Source: Paenarthrobacter nitroguajacolicus (GTDB lineage Bacteria; Actinomycetota; Actinomycetes; Actinomycetales; Micrococcaceae). Taken from it: a stretch of DNA of 52,180 nucleotides. The notes beneath the pieces were generated by a model. That model saw nothing but the letters and a program-made list of their open reading frames with translations. It was not told where the DNA came from and did no database searches. The position numbers were made by a program, and so were the translations under genes. Positions 34,727-43,250 of the stretch are shown here, piece after piece (within the stretch, counting starts at the first letter, position 1; every line of letters begins with the position of its first letter). The stretch lies in the NCBI RefSeq assembly GCF_029952445.1, contig NZ_JAQPPK010000032.1, positions 1-52,180 on the forward strand, in the 5' to 3' direction.

Positions 34727-36427
34727 TTAGTCCAGGTGTGTCGGGCCGAACATCTTCAGCAGGGTTTCAACCACGACGACGTTGGGTCCGTCCGCTTCGA
34801 AGGACGCCTTGAGGGCGTCCCCCACTTCCTCCGGGGCAACCCGGCGGGCCGGGACGCCGAAGGACTCGGCCAGCTTGACGAAGTCCGGCCGGGCGAGCTC
34901 GGTGGCCGTGGCCTGGCCGAAAGCACCCACCATGTATTCGCGCAGGATGCCGTAACCTCCGTCGTCCACGATCAGCCAGGTGACCGGGACGTTGTGCTGC
35001 TTGGCGGTGGCCAGCTCCGAGATGGAGTACATCGACGAGCCGTCACCGGACACTGCCAACACCCGACTGGGTTTGCCCGTGGTTTCCAGGCCCACGGCCC
35101 CACCGATCGCGGCCGGGAAGCCATAACCCAGGCCACCCGCACCCTGGGCGGAGTGGAACTGGCCCTCGCGGGCGTCCCAGCAGCTCCAGCCCCAGTATGC
35201 GGAGATGGTCATGTCCCAGAACGTCTGCATGTCGGCCGGGACGGCCTCACGGATGTCCGACATGAACTTCAGTTCCTTGGCCAGGTCCTGTGACTCCAGG
35301 CGGGCCTTGACCTTGGCCAGGGATTCCTTGACCAGTTCCTCCGGCGTGGTGCCGTGCCAATCCCGCTTCGCAGCGTCCGCGGCCCCAGCAGCTGCGAGGG
35401 CCTCGTCCAGTGCGGCGAGGGCCTGGCCGGCGTCGGCACGGATGCCAAGTCCTGGCCTGTTGGACTCAAGAACCCGCGGTTCGGCGTCGATCTGGATGAT
35501 CCGGCCGCGGGGTTCGAACGTGAAGTAGTTCGAGGTCACTTCGCCCAGGGACGAGCCAATGACGATCAGGACATCCGCATCCTCCAGGACATCGGTCATG
35601 TACCGGTCCTCGATCCACGACTGCAGTGACAGCTCATGGGTCCAGGGAAACGCACCGTTACCCCCGGGCGTGCAGATGACCGGGGCGCGCAGCTGCTCCG
35701 CGATCGAAAGCAGCGACTTCTCGGCCCGGCCACGGCGCGTACCGCCGCCTGCGATGATCGCCGGGCGTTCCGCCGTCGAAAGCCACTTCACGGCCTCGCG
35801 GATCAACTCGACGCGCGGCGGGTTGTCGAAAGCCTCGGCGAGGGCGTCCTCCACCGGGGGAACCATGATGGGATCCAGCAGGACGTTCTGCGGAATTTCG
35901 ATCCAGACAGGACCCTGCGGGGAGGAAATCGCCTCCGTCCAAGCGTCCTGGATGGCTGAAGGGATGCCTGACGCGTGCTGGATCAGCCGCTGGCTCTTGG
36001 TGACGTTCGCGGCCGATGCCTTCTGGTCATCGAGCTGGTGCAGCATGCCCTTGCGGCGGGCGCCCAGGCCATCGAGCGGGATCTGGCTGGCCACAACCAC
36101 CATGGGAACACCCGTGGCGTACGCCTCCTGCAGCCCGGCAAGGGACGTCAGCGCGCCGGGGCCGGTGGACAGGAACAGGACGCCCACCTCACCCGTGGCA
36201 CGGGAGTAGCCGTCAGCGGCGAAGGCCGAGTTGTTCTCCACGCGCGAGGACACGAAGTGGAGGTTGCCGCGGCCCATGGCATCGAACAGGCCAAGCGCGT
36301 GCTGGCCAGGGATACCGAAAACGGTCTTCGCGCCAAGCGCTTCAAGGGTCTCGACGACGAGGTCCCCACCATTGCGCTGGTTGGTCCCCTTCGTGGGGGC
36401 TGCTGTGCCCGGGTCGAAATCGATCAT
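34727..36427 (-). CDS. Thiamine diphosphate-dependent enzyme (acetolactate synthase/decarboxylase superfamily)
   Basis: A 566-residue three-domain ThDP enzyme. The catalytic Glu is E64 (SRVENNSAFAADGYSRATG). A middle Rossmann domain and the C-terminal ThDP motif VSGDGSSMYSISELATAKQ follow. The usual Asn-Asn at the end of that motif reads Asp-Asp (LIVDDGGYGI), a variant of the Mg2+ ligand region. It overlaps the ureohydrolase by ATGA, so both act in one process, perhaps 2-oxo acid decarboxylation in guanidino compound or arginine catabolism (inference). It is not a biosynthetic ilvB: there is no ilvN or ilvC neighbour. Confidence 0.88.
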   Translation of the reverse strand: MIDFDPGTAAPTKGTNQRNGGDLVVETLEALGAKTVFGIPGQHALGLFDAMGRGNLHFVSSRVENNSAFAADGYSRATGEVGVLFLSTGPGALTSLAGLQEAYATGVPMVVVASQIPLDGLGARRKGMLHQLDDQKASAANVTKSQRLIQHASGIPSAIQDAWTEAISSPQGPVWIEIPQNVLLDPIMVPPVEDALAEAFDNPPRVELIREAVKWLSTAERPAIIAGGGTRRGRAEKSLLSIAEQLRAPVICTPGGNGAFPWTHELSLQSWIEDRYMTDVLEDADVLIVIGSSLGEVTSNYFTFEPRGRIIQIDAEPRVLESNRPGLGIRADAGQALAALDEALAAAGAADAAKRDWHGTTPEELVKESLAKVKARLESQDLAKELKFMSDIREAVPADMQTFWDMTISAYWGWSCWDAREGQFHSAQGAGGLGYGFPAAIGGAVGLETTGKPSRVLAVSGDGSSMYSISELATAKQHNVPVTWLIVDDGGYGILREYMVGAFGQATATELARPDFVKLAESFGVPARRVAPEEVGDALKASFEADGPNVVVVETLLKMFGPTHLD

Positions 36428-37530
36428 GGCCGGTCTGCCTTCGCGAGCTCTTCAAGGCGGGCGCCGAGGGCCTGCTGGGCGTAACCGTTAGGGGCGCCGT
36501 GGCGGTCACCTTCCACGGCGTTATCCGCCATGAGGGTCACGAGTTCATAGGCAACGTGGCTGCCTGCCACACCGGTGATTTCGGCGTGGTCATAAGCCGG
36601 AGCGACCTCCACGATGTCCGCGCCTACGAGGTTCATGCCACGGAAACCGCGGATGATCTCCAGGAGCTCGCGGCTGGAGATGCCGCCGGCTTCCGGAGTG
36701 CCGGTACCGGGAGCGTGGGCCGGATCCAGGACATCGATGTCCACGGAGATGTACAGCGGACGGTTGCCGATGCGGTCGCGGATCTTGGCCACGGTCTCCA
36801 GGACGCCCTGGTAGTAGACGTCTGCGGAGGTGACGATTCCGAAGCCGAAGCGGTGGTCGTCGTCGAGGTCTTTCTTGCCGTACAGCGGACCACGGGTACC
36901 CACGTGGCTGATGGCCTCGGTGTCCAGGATGCCTTCTTCGACTGCCCTGCGGAACGGCGTACCGTGCGTGTACTCCGCGCCGAAGTAGGTGTCCCAGGTG
37001 TCCAGGTGGGCATCGAAGTGCAGCATGGCTACGGGTTCGCCGGCGCGCTCGGCCGCTGCGCGCAGGAGCGGGAGGGCGATGGTGTGGTCGCCGCCAAGGG
37101 TGACGAGCTTGCTGCCGTTTGCCGTCAGGTCCAGCGCGTTCTGCTGGATGGTCTCGATGGCCTCATTGATGTTGAACGGGTTCACTGCCATGTCGCCGGC
37201 GTCGGCAACCTGGATGTTCTCGAACGGGCTGACATCCCATGCCGGGTTGTACGGGCGCAGCAGACGGCTGGCCTCGCGCACATGGTTGGCACCGAAGCGG
37301 GCGCCGGGACGGTAGGAAACACCGGAATCGAAGGGGACGCCGACAACTGTGACGTCTGCCTTGGAGACCTGGTCCAGCCGGGGCAGGCGGGCGTAGGTGG
37401 CGGCACCGGCGTAGCGCGGGATACGGGATGAATCGATGGGGCCCAGGTTGCCGTTGGCCTCGATACGGAGCTCTTCCAAAGTACGCCACTCCTTGAGTGA
37501 ATAGGGGATTGAATCCGGGGACTGTGACAC
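36424..37530 (-). CDS. speB: Agmatinase-family ureohydrolase
   Basis: A 368-residue binuclear Mn2+ hydrolase that releases urea from a guanidino compound. Metal-binding motifs are GGDHT, FDAHLDTWD and SVDIDVLDPAHAPGTGTPE. The N-terminal about 60 residues are longer than in E. coli SpeB. Family members act on agmatine, guanidinobutyrate, guanidinopropionate or related acids; a guanidinobutyrase is known from Arthrobacter, so agmatine is not certain. It is translated together with the ThDP enzyme. Confidence 0.92.
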   Translation of the reverse strand: MSQSPDSIPYSLKEWRTLEELRIEANGNLGPIDSSRIPRYAGAATYARLPRLDQVSKADVTVVGVPFDSGVSYRPGARFGANHVREASRLLRPYNPAWDVSPFENIQVADAGDMAVNPFNINEAIETIQQNALDLTANGSKLVTLGGDHTIALPLLRAAAERAGEPVAMLHFDAHLDTWDTYFGAEYTHGTPFRRAVEEGILDTEAISHVGTRGPLYGKKDLDDDHRFGFGIVTSADVYYQGVLETVAKIRDRIGNRPLYISVDIDVLDPAHAPGTGTPEAGGISSRELLEIIRGFRGMNLVGADIVEVAPAYDHAEITGVAGSHVAYELVTLMADNAVEGDRHGAPNGYAQQALGARLEELAKADRP

Positions 37531-37544
37531 CCATCATACACTCA

Positions 37545-37578
37545 AAGTTGTCTAATATGCATCACCTGTTTACAACTT
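37545..37578. promoter_or_regulatory. Dyad in the ureohydrolase/APC permease divergent region
   Basis: AAGTTGT (37545-37551) and ACAACTT (37572-37578), 20-bp spacer, just upstream of the ureohydrolase start. A GTTGTCT core in the left arm recurs before the SSS symporter at 40467-40473, suggesting a shared regulator, probably the XRE-cupin protein. The rest of 37531-37700 holds no gene. Confidence 0.4.
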
Positions 37579-37700
37579 CTCGACAGGGTGAGACGCCGAT
37601 CACAGCGGGCGTAAAGATTCCATAAAAACCGGGGTACCGGCGTCGAACCCCGCCATACGCTCCTTTGCGGAAGCAGTACCGTGCTGCGCGAAAGGACACC

Positions 37701-39674
37701 GTGACCACCCTGTCGAGGCCTCCGGCCGATCCGGCCAACCGGCCAAAGAATTCCTTCAAGCTCAAACCCTGGCTGCTGGAAGGAATGCCGGACACCTCAG
37801 GCAAGCGGCAAGGCCCACACGGCCGTCCCTCGGATTCCCACAAGCCGCAGGCCTGGTGGAAGGTCATGTGCCTCACGGGCCTGGACTACTTCTCCACCCT
37901 CGGCTACCAACCAGCCATCGCCGCACTGGCGGCAGGCTTGCTGTCTCCCCTGGCCACCTTGCTTCTTGTCACGGCAACCTTGGCCGGGGCACTCCCGGTA
38001 TACCGCCGGGTGGCAAGGGAAAGCCCGCGTGGCGAGGGCTCCATCTCCATGCTGGAGCGCCTCCTGCCCCGCTGGGGCGGGAAACTGTTCGTCCTGGCGT
38101 TGCTTGGCTTCGCCGCCACAGACTTCATGATCACCATTACATTGTCCGCGGCCGACGCTACCGCCCACCTCATCGAGAACCCGTTCGCGCCGGAGTTCCT
38201 TGAAGGCCAGCAGGTGGTTATCACGCTCGCTTTGATCGCGGGCCTCGGCATCGTCTTCTTGCGCGGGTTCAAGGAAGCGATCAACGTCGCAGTGGTCCTG
38301 GTAGGCGCCTTCCTCCTGCTCAACCTCGTGGTCATCGCCGTATCGATCGGACACGTGTTTACCGAGACGCGCGTCATTACAGACTGGTGGACCGCACTGA
38401 CCACTTCCCACGGCGACCCGATCATGATGATCGCCCTGGCGCTGCTGGTGTTCCCCCGATTGGCGCTCGGCCTCTCCGGTTTCGAAACCGGCGTCGCTGT
38501 GATGCCGCAAATCAAGGGCCACCCCGCCGACACCGAGGCGAACCCCGCAGGCCGCATCAAAGGTGCGCACAAGCTCCTGACAACCGCCGCCATCATCATG
38601 AGCTCATTCCTCATTACTTCCAGCTTCACCACGGTCATGCTGATCCCGGCCGCTGAATTCCAGCCTGGCGGGAAGGCAGACGGCCGCGCACTGGCCTACC
38701 TTGCCCACAAGTTCATGGGCGATGGCTTCGGAACCGTCTATGACATCAGCACCATCGCCATCCTCTGGTTCGCCGGCGCCTCCGCCATGGCCGGCCTGTT
38801 GAACCTGGTTCCGAGATACCTGCCGCGCTACGGGATGGCACCGGCCTGGGCGCTGGCGCTCCGTCCGCTGGTCCTCGTTTTCACGGTCATCGCCTTCATC
38901 GTCACCGTCATCTTCCAGGCCGACGTCAACGCCCAGGGCGGCGCCTATGCCACCGGCGTACTGGTCCTGATCACCTCGGCATCCATCGCCGTCACGCTTT
39001 CCGCGCGCCGGAAGAAGCAACGCGGACAAGTCATCGGCTTCGGGATCATCTCACTGGTGTTCGTCTACACCACCGTGGTCAACTCCATCGAGCGCCCGGA
39101 CGGCCTGAAGATTGCAGCATTGTTCATCCTGGGCATTTTGGTGGTCAGTTTCGCCTCCCGCATGCGGCGTGCCTTCGAGCTCAGGGCAACGCACATCAAA
39201 ATGGACCGGAAAGCACTGGAGTTCACAGCCAACGCTGCGGAGGGACCTGTCCGGATCATCGCCCACGAACCGAAACGGTTCAGCGCCGACAGGTACAAGG
39301 AAAAGCTGGAGCATGCCCAGCAGGCCAACCACCTCCCCCTGGACTGCGACGCTGTGTTCATCGAGATCATCGTCGATGACAGCTCCGACTTCGAGCAGGA
39401 ACTCCAAGTGGTGGGCAAGGAACGGCATGGGTTCAAAATCCTGGAAGTCCACAGCAACAATGTGCCTAACACCTTGGCCGCGGTACTCCTCCATATCCGC
39501 GATGTCACCGGCTTCATGCCGCACATCTACTTCCGATGGACCGAGGGAAACCCGATTTCCAACCTGAGCAGGTTCCTGTTCTTTGGTGAAGGGGAGATCG
39601 CGCCAGTGACCCGCGAGGTTCTCCGGGAAGCCGAGCCGGACATCACCCGCCGGCCATGGGTGCACGTGGGTTAG
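37701..39674 (+). CDS. APC-superfamily permease with soluble C-terminal domain
   Basis: A 657-residue membrane protein. A polar N-terminus of about 50 residues is followed by about 12 helices (CLTGLDYFSTLGYQPAIAAL opens helix 1) and a cytosolic C-terminal domain of about 150 residues (HIKMDRKALEFTANAAEGPVR ... WVHVG). The layout recalls KimA/YdaO-type K+ or amino acid importers, though identity is not clear from sequence. GTG 37701 is chosen for AAAGGA 5 nt upstream; a TTG at 37665 adds 12 residues. It is divergent from the ureohydrolase operon. Confidence 0.85.
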   Translation: MTTLSRPPADPANRPKNSFKLKPWLLEGMPDTSGKRQGPHGRPSDSHKPQAWWKVMCLTGLDYFSTLGYQPAIAALAAGLLSPLATLLLVTATLAGALPVYRRVARESPRGEGSISMLERLLPRWGGKLFVLALLGFAATDFMITITLSAADATAHLIENPFAPEFLEGQQVVITLALIAGLGIVFLRGFKEAINVAVVLVGAFLLLNLVVIAVSIGHVFTETRVITDWWTALTTSHGDPIMMIALALLVFPRLALGLSGFETGVAVMPQIKGHPADTEANPAGRIKGAHKLLTTAAIIMSSFLITSSFTTVMLIPAAEFQPGGKADGRALAYLAHKFMGDGFGTVYDISTIAILWFAGASAMAGLLNLVPRYLPRYGMAPAWALALRPLVLVFTVIAFIVTVIFQADVNAQGGAYATGVLVLITSASIAVTLSARRKKQRGQVIGFGIISLVFVYTTVVNSIERPDGLKIAALFILGILVVSFASRMRRAFELRATHIKMDRKALEFTANAAEGPVRIIAHEPKRFSADRYKEKLEHAQQANHLPLDCDAVFIEIIVDDSSDFEQELQVVGKERHGFKILEVHSNNVPNTLAAVLLHIRDVTGFMPHIYFRWTEGNPISNLSRFLFFGEGEIAPVTREVLREAEPDITRRPWVHVG

Positions 39675-39690
39675 CCACCCCCACCGAGAT

Positions 39691-39731
39691 GGCAGTTAAT
39701 GCCAATGTTCCGCGCATTGGCATTAACTGCC
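39691..39731. terminator. Bidirectional terminator between APC permease and XRE-cupin gene
   Basis: A perfect 17-bp stem (GGCAGTTAATGCCAATG and its reverse complement at 39715-39731) with a 7-nt loop, between convergent genes. Confidence 0.9.
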
Positions 39732-39744
39732 AAGTCGCGGCGGG

Positions 39745-40320
39745 CTACCGGCTCGCCGCGGGTACCAGCACCCAGAGCACTTCAACGGTCTCGTCCGTCG
39801 GGTTGATCCAGGTGTGGGGTTCACGGCCGGGGAAAGAGAGAGTGTCCCCCTCTTCGAGGTCGTACTCCTCATTGGTCAGGATGAGCTTGATCCGCCCTTT
39901 GACCACGTGCAGCACATCGACGTCGCAGTCCACCGCGTAAAGCTCGTTTTCGCCGCGCCCGCGGGGCTCGATGGTTGCCTGGAGTATCTGAAGGCGCCGC
40001 TCCGAACGGGCAGTAAGCAAGCGCTCCACAATGCCCTGGCCACCCAGGGAAATCCGGGGCCCGTCGTCGCGCCTTGTCAGATGGGTTTCCGGAGCCGCGA
40101 ACAAATCACCCACGGAGACGGAAAGTACCTGGCACAACGTCACCAGGGAAGCCACCGACGGCGATGTCAGGTCGCGCTCCACGCGGCTCAGGAAGCCTTT
40201 TGTCAAACCGGTCGCGTCAGCCACTTGCTCGATGGTGAGGCGCTGCGCCTGCCGGGCTGCGCGGATTCTGGAACCGATTGCAACGGGAACATTGCTCGGT
40301 TCAACGGGTAGAGCCTTCAT
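39745..40320 (-). CDS. XRE-type HTH plus cupin transcriptional regulator
   Basis: A 191-residue regulator with an XRE HTH (IRAARQAQRLTIEQVADATG, LTKGFLSRVERDLTSPSVAS; about 15-70) and a C-terminal cupin (LYAVDCDVDVLHVVKGRIKL, LEEGDTLSFPGREPHTWINP). It is paralogous in architecture to the regulator at 4632 but not closely similar. It is divergent from the SSS symporter and near the ureohydrolase locus, the probable targets. Confidence 0.93.
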   Translation of the reverse strand: MKALPVEPSNVPVAIGSRIRAARQAQRLTIEQVADATGLTKGFLSRVERDLTSPSVASLVTLCQVLSVSVGDLFAAPETHLTRRDDGPRISLGGQGIVERLLTARSERRLQILQATIEPRGRGENELYAVDCDVDVLHVVKGRIKLILTNEEYDLEEGDTLSFPGREPHTWINPTDETVEVLWVLVPAASR

Positions 40321-40410
40321 TCACGAACCTTTCAGGCCTGTCATGTGGCCCTGTCATTGGAGCAATAGTAGCCGGGAGCCACGCCAACAGGGCCACTGTC
40401 GACGTAACCA

Positions 40411-40490
40411 AGTCAAAAGGATCTTGACTGTTACTCCGATCACAACATATCCTCATAGGCAACAAGTGTTGTCTGTGAGGCACACAACAC
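40411..40490 (+). promoter_or_regulatory. Promoter with overlapping dyads for the SSS symporter
   Basis: TTGACT (40424-40429) and TATCCT (40448-40453), 18-bp spacing, form a plausible promoter. The -35 is the right arm of the inverted repeat AGTCAA-N7-TTGACT (40411-40429). Downstream of the start lies the imperfect dyad GTGTTGTCTGTG/CACACAACAC (40466-40490). A 12-bp tandem duplication AATCTCCAATC[C/A] follows at 40497-40520. These are likely operators for the divergent XRE-cupin protein. Confidence 0.5.
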
Positions 40491-40598
40491 ATCCCCAATC
40501 TCCAATCCAATCTCCAATCATCCGCACAGAGACTTCGACGCATCGCAGGAGTATCGTCGAAAACCCCAACCTCCGTGCATCAGCTCCAAGGACCGTTC

Positions 40599-42134
40599 AT
40601 GGAATCTTCGGCTATTAATATCGCAATCGTGGTGGTGTACCTGCTCGCCATGCTGGCATTCGGCTGGTGGGGCAAGTCCCGCACCAAGAACAACAGCGAC
40701 TTCCTGGTGGCCGGCCGCCGCCTGGGACCCTTCCTTTACACCGGCACCATGGCCGCGGTTGTCCTCGGTGGCGCGTCCACCGTGGGCGGCGTGGGCCTTG
40801 GCTACAAGTTCGGCATCTCGGGCATGTGGCTTGTGGTCGCGATCGGCTCAGGCGTGCTGCTGCTCAGCCTCCTGTTCGCCGGCACCATCCAGCGCCTGAA
40901 GATCTACACGGTCTCCCAAATGCTGAGCCTTCGCTACGGCAGCAAGGCCACGCAGACCTCCGGCATCGTCATGCTCGCCTACACCCTGATGCTGTGTGCG
41001 ACGTCCACCGGCGCCTACGCCACCATCTTCGTGGTGCTCTTCGATTGGGAGCGCTGGATGGCCATCGCCGTCGGCGGTGCCATCGTGCTTGTCTACTCCA
41101 CCATCGGCGGCATGTGGTCCATCACCCTGGCTGATCAGGTGCAGTTCATCATCAAGACCGTGGGCATCTTCTTCCTCATGCTCCCGTTTGCGCTGAACGC
41201 AGCCGGCGGCATGGACGGCATCCGTTCGCGGCTTGAGGACAGCTTCTTCCAGATCGATGGCATCGGCACGCAGACCATCATCACGTACTTCGTGGTCTAC
41301 ACCCTTGGCCTGCTGATCGGTCAGGACATCTGGCAGCGCGTCTTCACCGCCAAGACCCCCACCGTTGCCCGTTGGGGAGGCGCCACCGCCGGCGTCTACT
41401 GCATCCTCTACGGCATCGCCGGCGCGCTGATCGGCCTTGCTGCCCGCGTCGCCCTCCCGGACATCGACGTCGCCAACCTCGGCAAGGATGTTGTGTACGC
41501 AGAAGTTGCAACCCACATCCTCCCTGTCGGCATCGGCGGCCTGGTCATGGCCGCTGCTGTGGCAGCAATGATGTCCACCGCTTCGGGCGCCCTGATCGCC
41601 GCCGCTACGGTGGCACGCGCCGACGTCGTCCCGTTCGTGGCCAGCTGGTTCGGCAAGACCATCAACACCGATGACACGGAAAACCCTGAGCACGACGTCA
41701 AGGCAAACCGCTACTGGGTTCTGGGCCTGGGCATCGTTGCCGTGCTGATTTCGATGGCTGCACAGGACGTGGTTGTGGCCCTGACCATCGCTTACGACAT
41801 CCTGGTGGGCGGCCTCCTGGTGGCCATCCTCGGCGGCTTGGTCTGGAAGCGCGGCACAGGCATCGCCGCCGCGTGGTCCATGGCAGTTGGCTCCGTGCTG
41901 ACGCTCGCCTTGCTCATCATGTACGCGGTTGGCGTCATCCCGAGCGAAGACGGCGTTTACGCCAATGAGCCCATCTACTGGGGCCTCGGCGCCTCCTTGG
42001 TGGTCTACATTGTAGTGTCCCTGCTGACCCCGCCCACGGACGCAGCAGTCCGCGAAGCCTGGGACAAGCGCGTCGCCGGCGCAATTTCGGAGGAACTGCC
42101 GCCGGAAGTCCACCCGGTTGCCAGCAACAAGTAA
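40599..42134 (+). CDS. Sodium:solute symporter (SSS) family transporter
   Basis: A 511-residue, about 13-helix Na+-coupled importer. SSS features include NSDFLVAGRRLGPFLYTGTM, GGASTVGGVGLGYKFGISGMW, QDIWQRVFTAKTP and the AAAVAAMMSTASGALIAAAT Na+-site region. ATG 40599 is favoured by AAGGAC upstream; an in-frame start at 40575 would add 8 residues. Its neighbours suggest uptake of a nitrogenous solute such as a guanidino acid, polyamine or amino acid, which is inferred. Confidence 0.92.
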   Translation: MESSAINIAIVVVYLLAMLAFGWWGKSRTKNNSDFLVAGRRLGPFLYTGTMAAVVLGGASTVGGVGLGYKFGISGMWLVVAIGSGVLLLSLLFAGTIQRLKIYTVSQMLSLRYGSKATQTSGIVMLAYTLMLCATSTGAYATIFVVLFDWERWMAIAVGGAIVLVYSTIGGMWSITLADQVQFIIKTVGIFFLMLPFALNAAGGMDGIRSRLEDSFFQIDGIGTQTIITYFVVYTLGLLIGQDIWQRVFTAKTPTVARWGGATAGVYCILYGIAGALIGLAARVALPDIDVANLGKDVVYAEVATHILPVGIGGLVMAAAVAAMMSTASGALIAAATVARADVVPFVASWFGKTINTDDTENPEHDVKANRYWVLGLGIVAVLISMAAQDVVVALTIAYDILVGGLLVAILGGLVWKRGTGIAAAWSMAVGSVLTLALLIMYAVGVIPSEDGVYANEPIYWGLGASLVVYIVVSLLTPPTDAAVREAWDKRVAGAISEELPPEVHPVASNK

Positions 42135-42197
42135 CTGAGCAGTACCCGAGCAACACCTACCAACCGAGCAGTACCGAACAAACAGAGCAATATTCGA

Positions 42198-42232
42198 CGG
42201 CGGTGCCGCCCCTTAGCGGGGCAGCGCCGCCG
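42198..42232 (+). terminator. Terminator after the SSS symporter
   Basis: A 15-bp GC-rich stem (CGGCGGTGCCGCCCC against GGGGCAGCGCCGCCG, with G:U pairs) and a 5-nt loop, 63 bases after the stop. The rest of the 42135-42481 gap contains no gene I can support. Confidence 0.75.
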
Positions 42233-42481
42233 TTGCGCTATCCCGGCACGCGCAATGCCAGGCCCACTCTGCGCCCCAAAACCACTCCAACCAACGCATA
42301 CCAGGCCCCACATCGCGAGGGGATCCTGGGGTAAGGTGGTCCCAGCTTCAAGAGATGTGGCGCCAAGCTCCGACTGGCCATGCACCAACCCCATGTTCAC
42401 GGGTGGTTCGGATGAGGAAGCGGCCCGTCCCGGACCTGAGACAACCGAGCGGGCAAGAGCACTCTCCACAGGAGCAGCCCC

Positions 42482-42832
42482 TTGCCGTATCAGAGCGAGT
42501 CGATCCACAGCGATGCCAGCCAGGCCCGCAGCAACCAAAACCACAGCACCCAGGCCCACAGCACCCCGGCCGAAGCCGGCGCCGGGACCGTCACGGTGAT
42601 CCCCGCCGTCGACCTTTACCTGGGCACGGTGACCATAGCGGCCCGGAACAAGACCTTTCGTCTGAGGCATCCCGAAGCGCAACTGATCGCCCGTGCGCTG
42701 GCACAGGCCGTACGCCCCTCAACGTGGTGCGAGGCGTCGAGGACCCTGACTGTCACCGTTGCCGCGGTGGGCAAGCGGCATGGCCGGCCGCAGCCCTTCA
42801 CGTTCGGCTCAGGCACGTTCGGCTCAGACTAG
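42482..42832 (+). CDS. Hypothetical protein
   Basis: A 116-residue protein from TTG 42482 with GGAG 8 nt upstream. The first about 35 residues are Gln/Ser/His-rich and low-complexity. Residues about 36-95 (TVTVIPAVDLYLGTVTIAARN, RLRHPEAQLIARALAQAV) look folded, alternating strands and a helix, but I do not recognise a family. Its end overlaps the convergent small gene by 4 nt. Confidence 0.5.
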   Translation: MPYQSESIHSDASQARSNQNHSTQAHSTPAEAGAGTVTVIPAVDLYLGTVTIAARNKTFRLRHPEAQLIARALAQAVRPSTWCEASRTLTVTVAAVGKRHGRPQPFTFGSGTFGSD

Positions 42833-43020
42833 AGTTCTTCGTCCTCGCCCCGGAACTCCTCGGTTTCGTCGATCGGCACCACCCGTTCGTCGTCCTCGGG
42901 GGCATCCACTTCCTCCACCCAGGGTTCGTCTACTTCCTGGTCCTCGGCGTAGTCGAAGGCCGGGTCCGACTCGATGGTTGTCCGTTCGGGATGGTTGGGG
43001 TGTGATTCGGTGGTGTCCAT
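42829..43020 (-). CDS. Small highly acidic protein, unknown function
   Basis: A 63-residue protein, mostly Asp and Glu (DYAEDQEVDEPWVEEVDAPE), with no hydrophobic core, probably disordered. ATG 43020 follows a strong GGAGGT ribosome site. The upstream in-frame extension to 43146 lacks such a site. Confidence 0.6.
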   Translation of the reverse strand: MDTTESHPNHPERTTIESDPAFDYAEDQEVDEPWVEEVDAPEDDERVVPIDETEEFRGEDEEL

Positions 43021-43250
43021 GTTGCTACCTCCGTCTCGTGGGCCCGCTGGAGCCCTGTGACCAAATACGGGGAGACCCCGCGCCTGTTCTTCCATCTGAG
43101 CACCGGCCCCGGCGAGGGTCAAGGAGGCCCCGGAATTAAGGTGCACCGAACATTCCGACTAAGGAATACCGGCCAAAAATCCCCGTGAATAAGCGGTAGT
43201 GTGGGCAGTGCAATGGGGCCGCAACTACCCCAACAAGCACAGGAGATAAA

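Noticed and set aside
42255..42599. Pro/Ala-rich frame overlapping the 116-residue gene
   Set aside because: It lacks a ribosome site, is low-complexity and overlaps a better-supported start at 42482.
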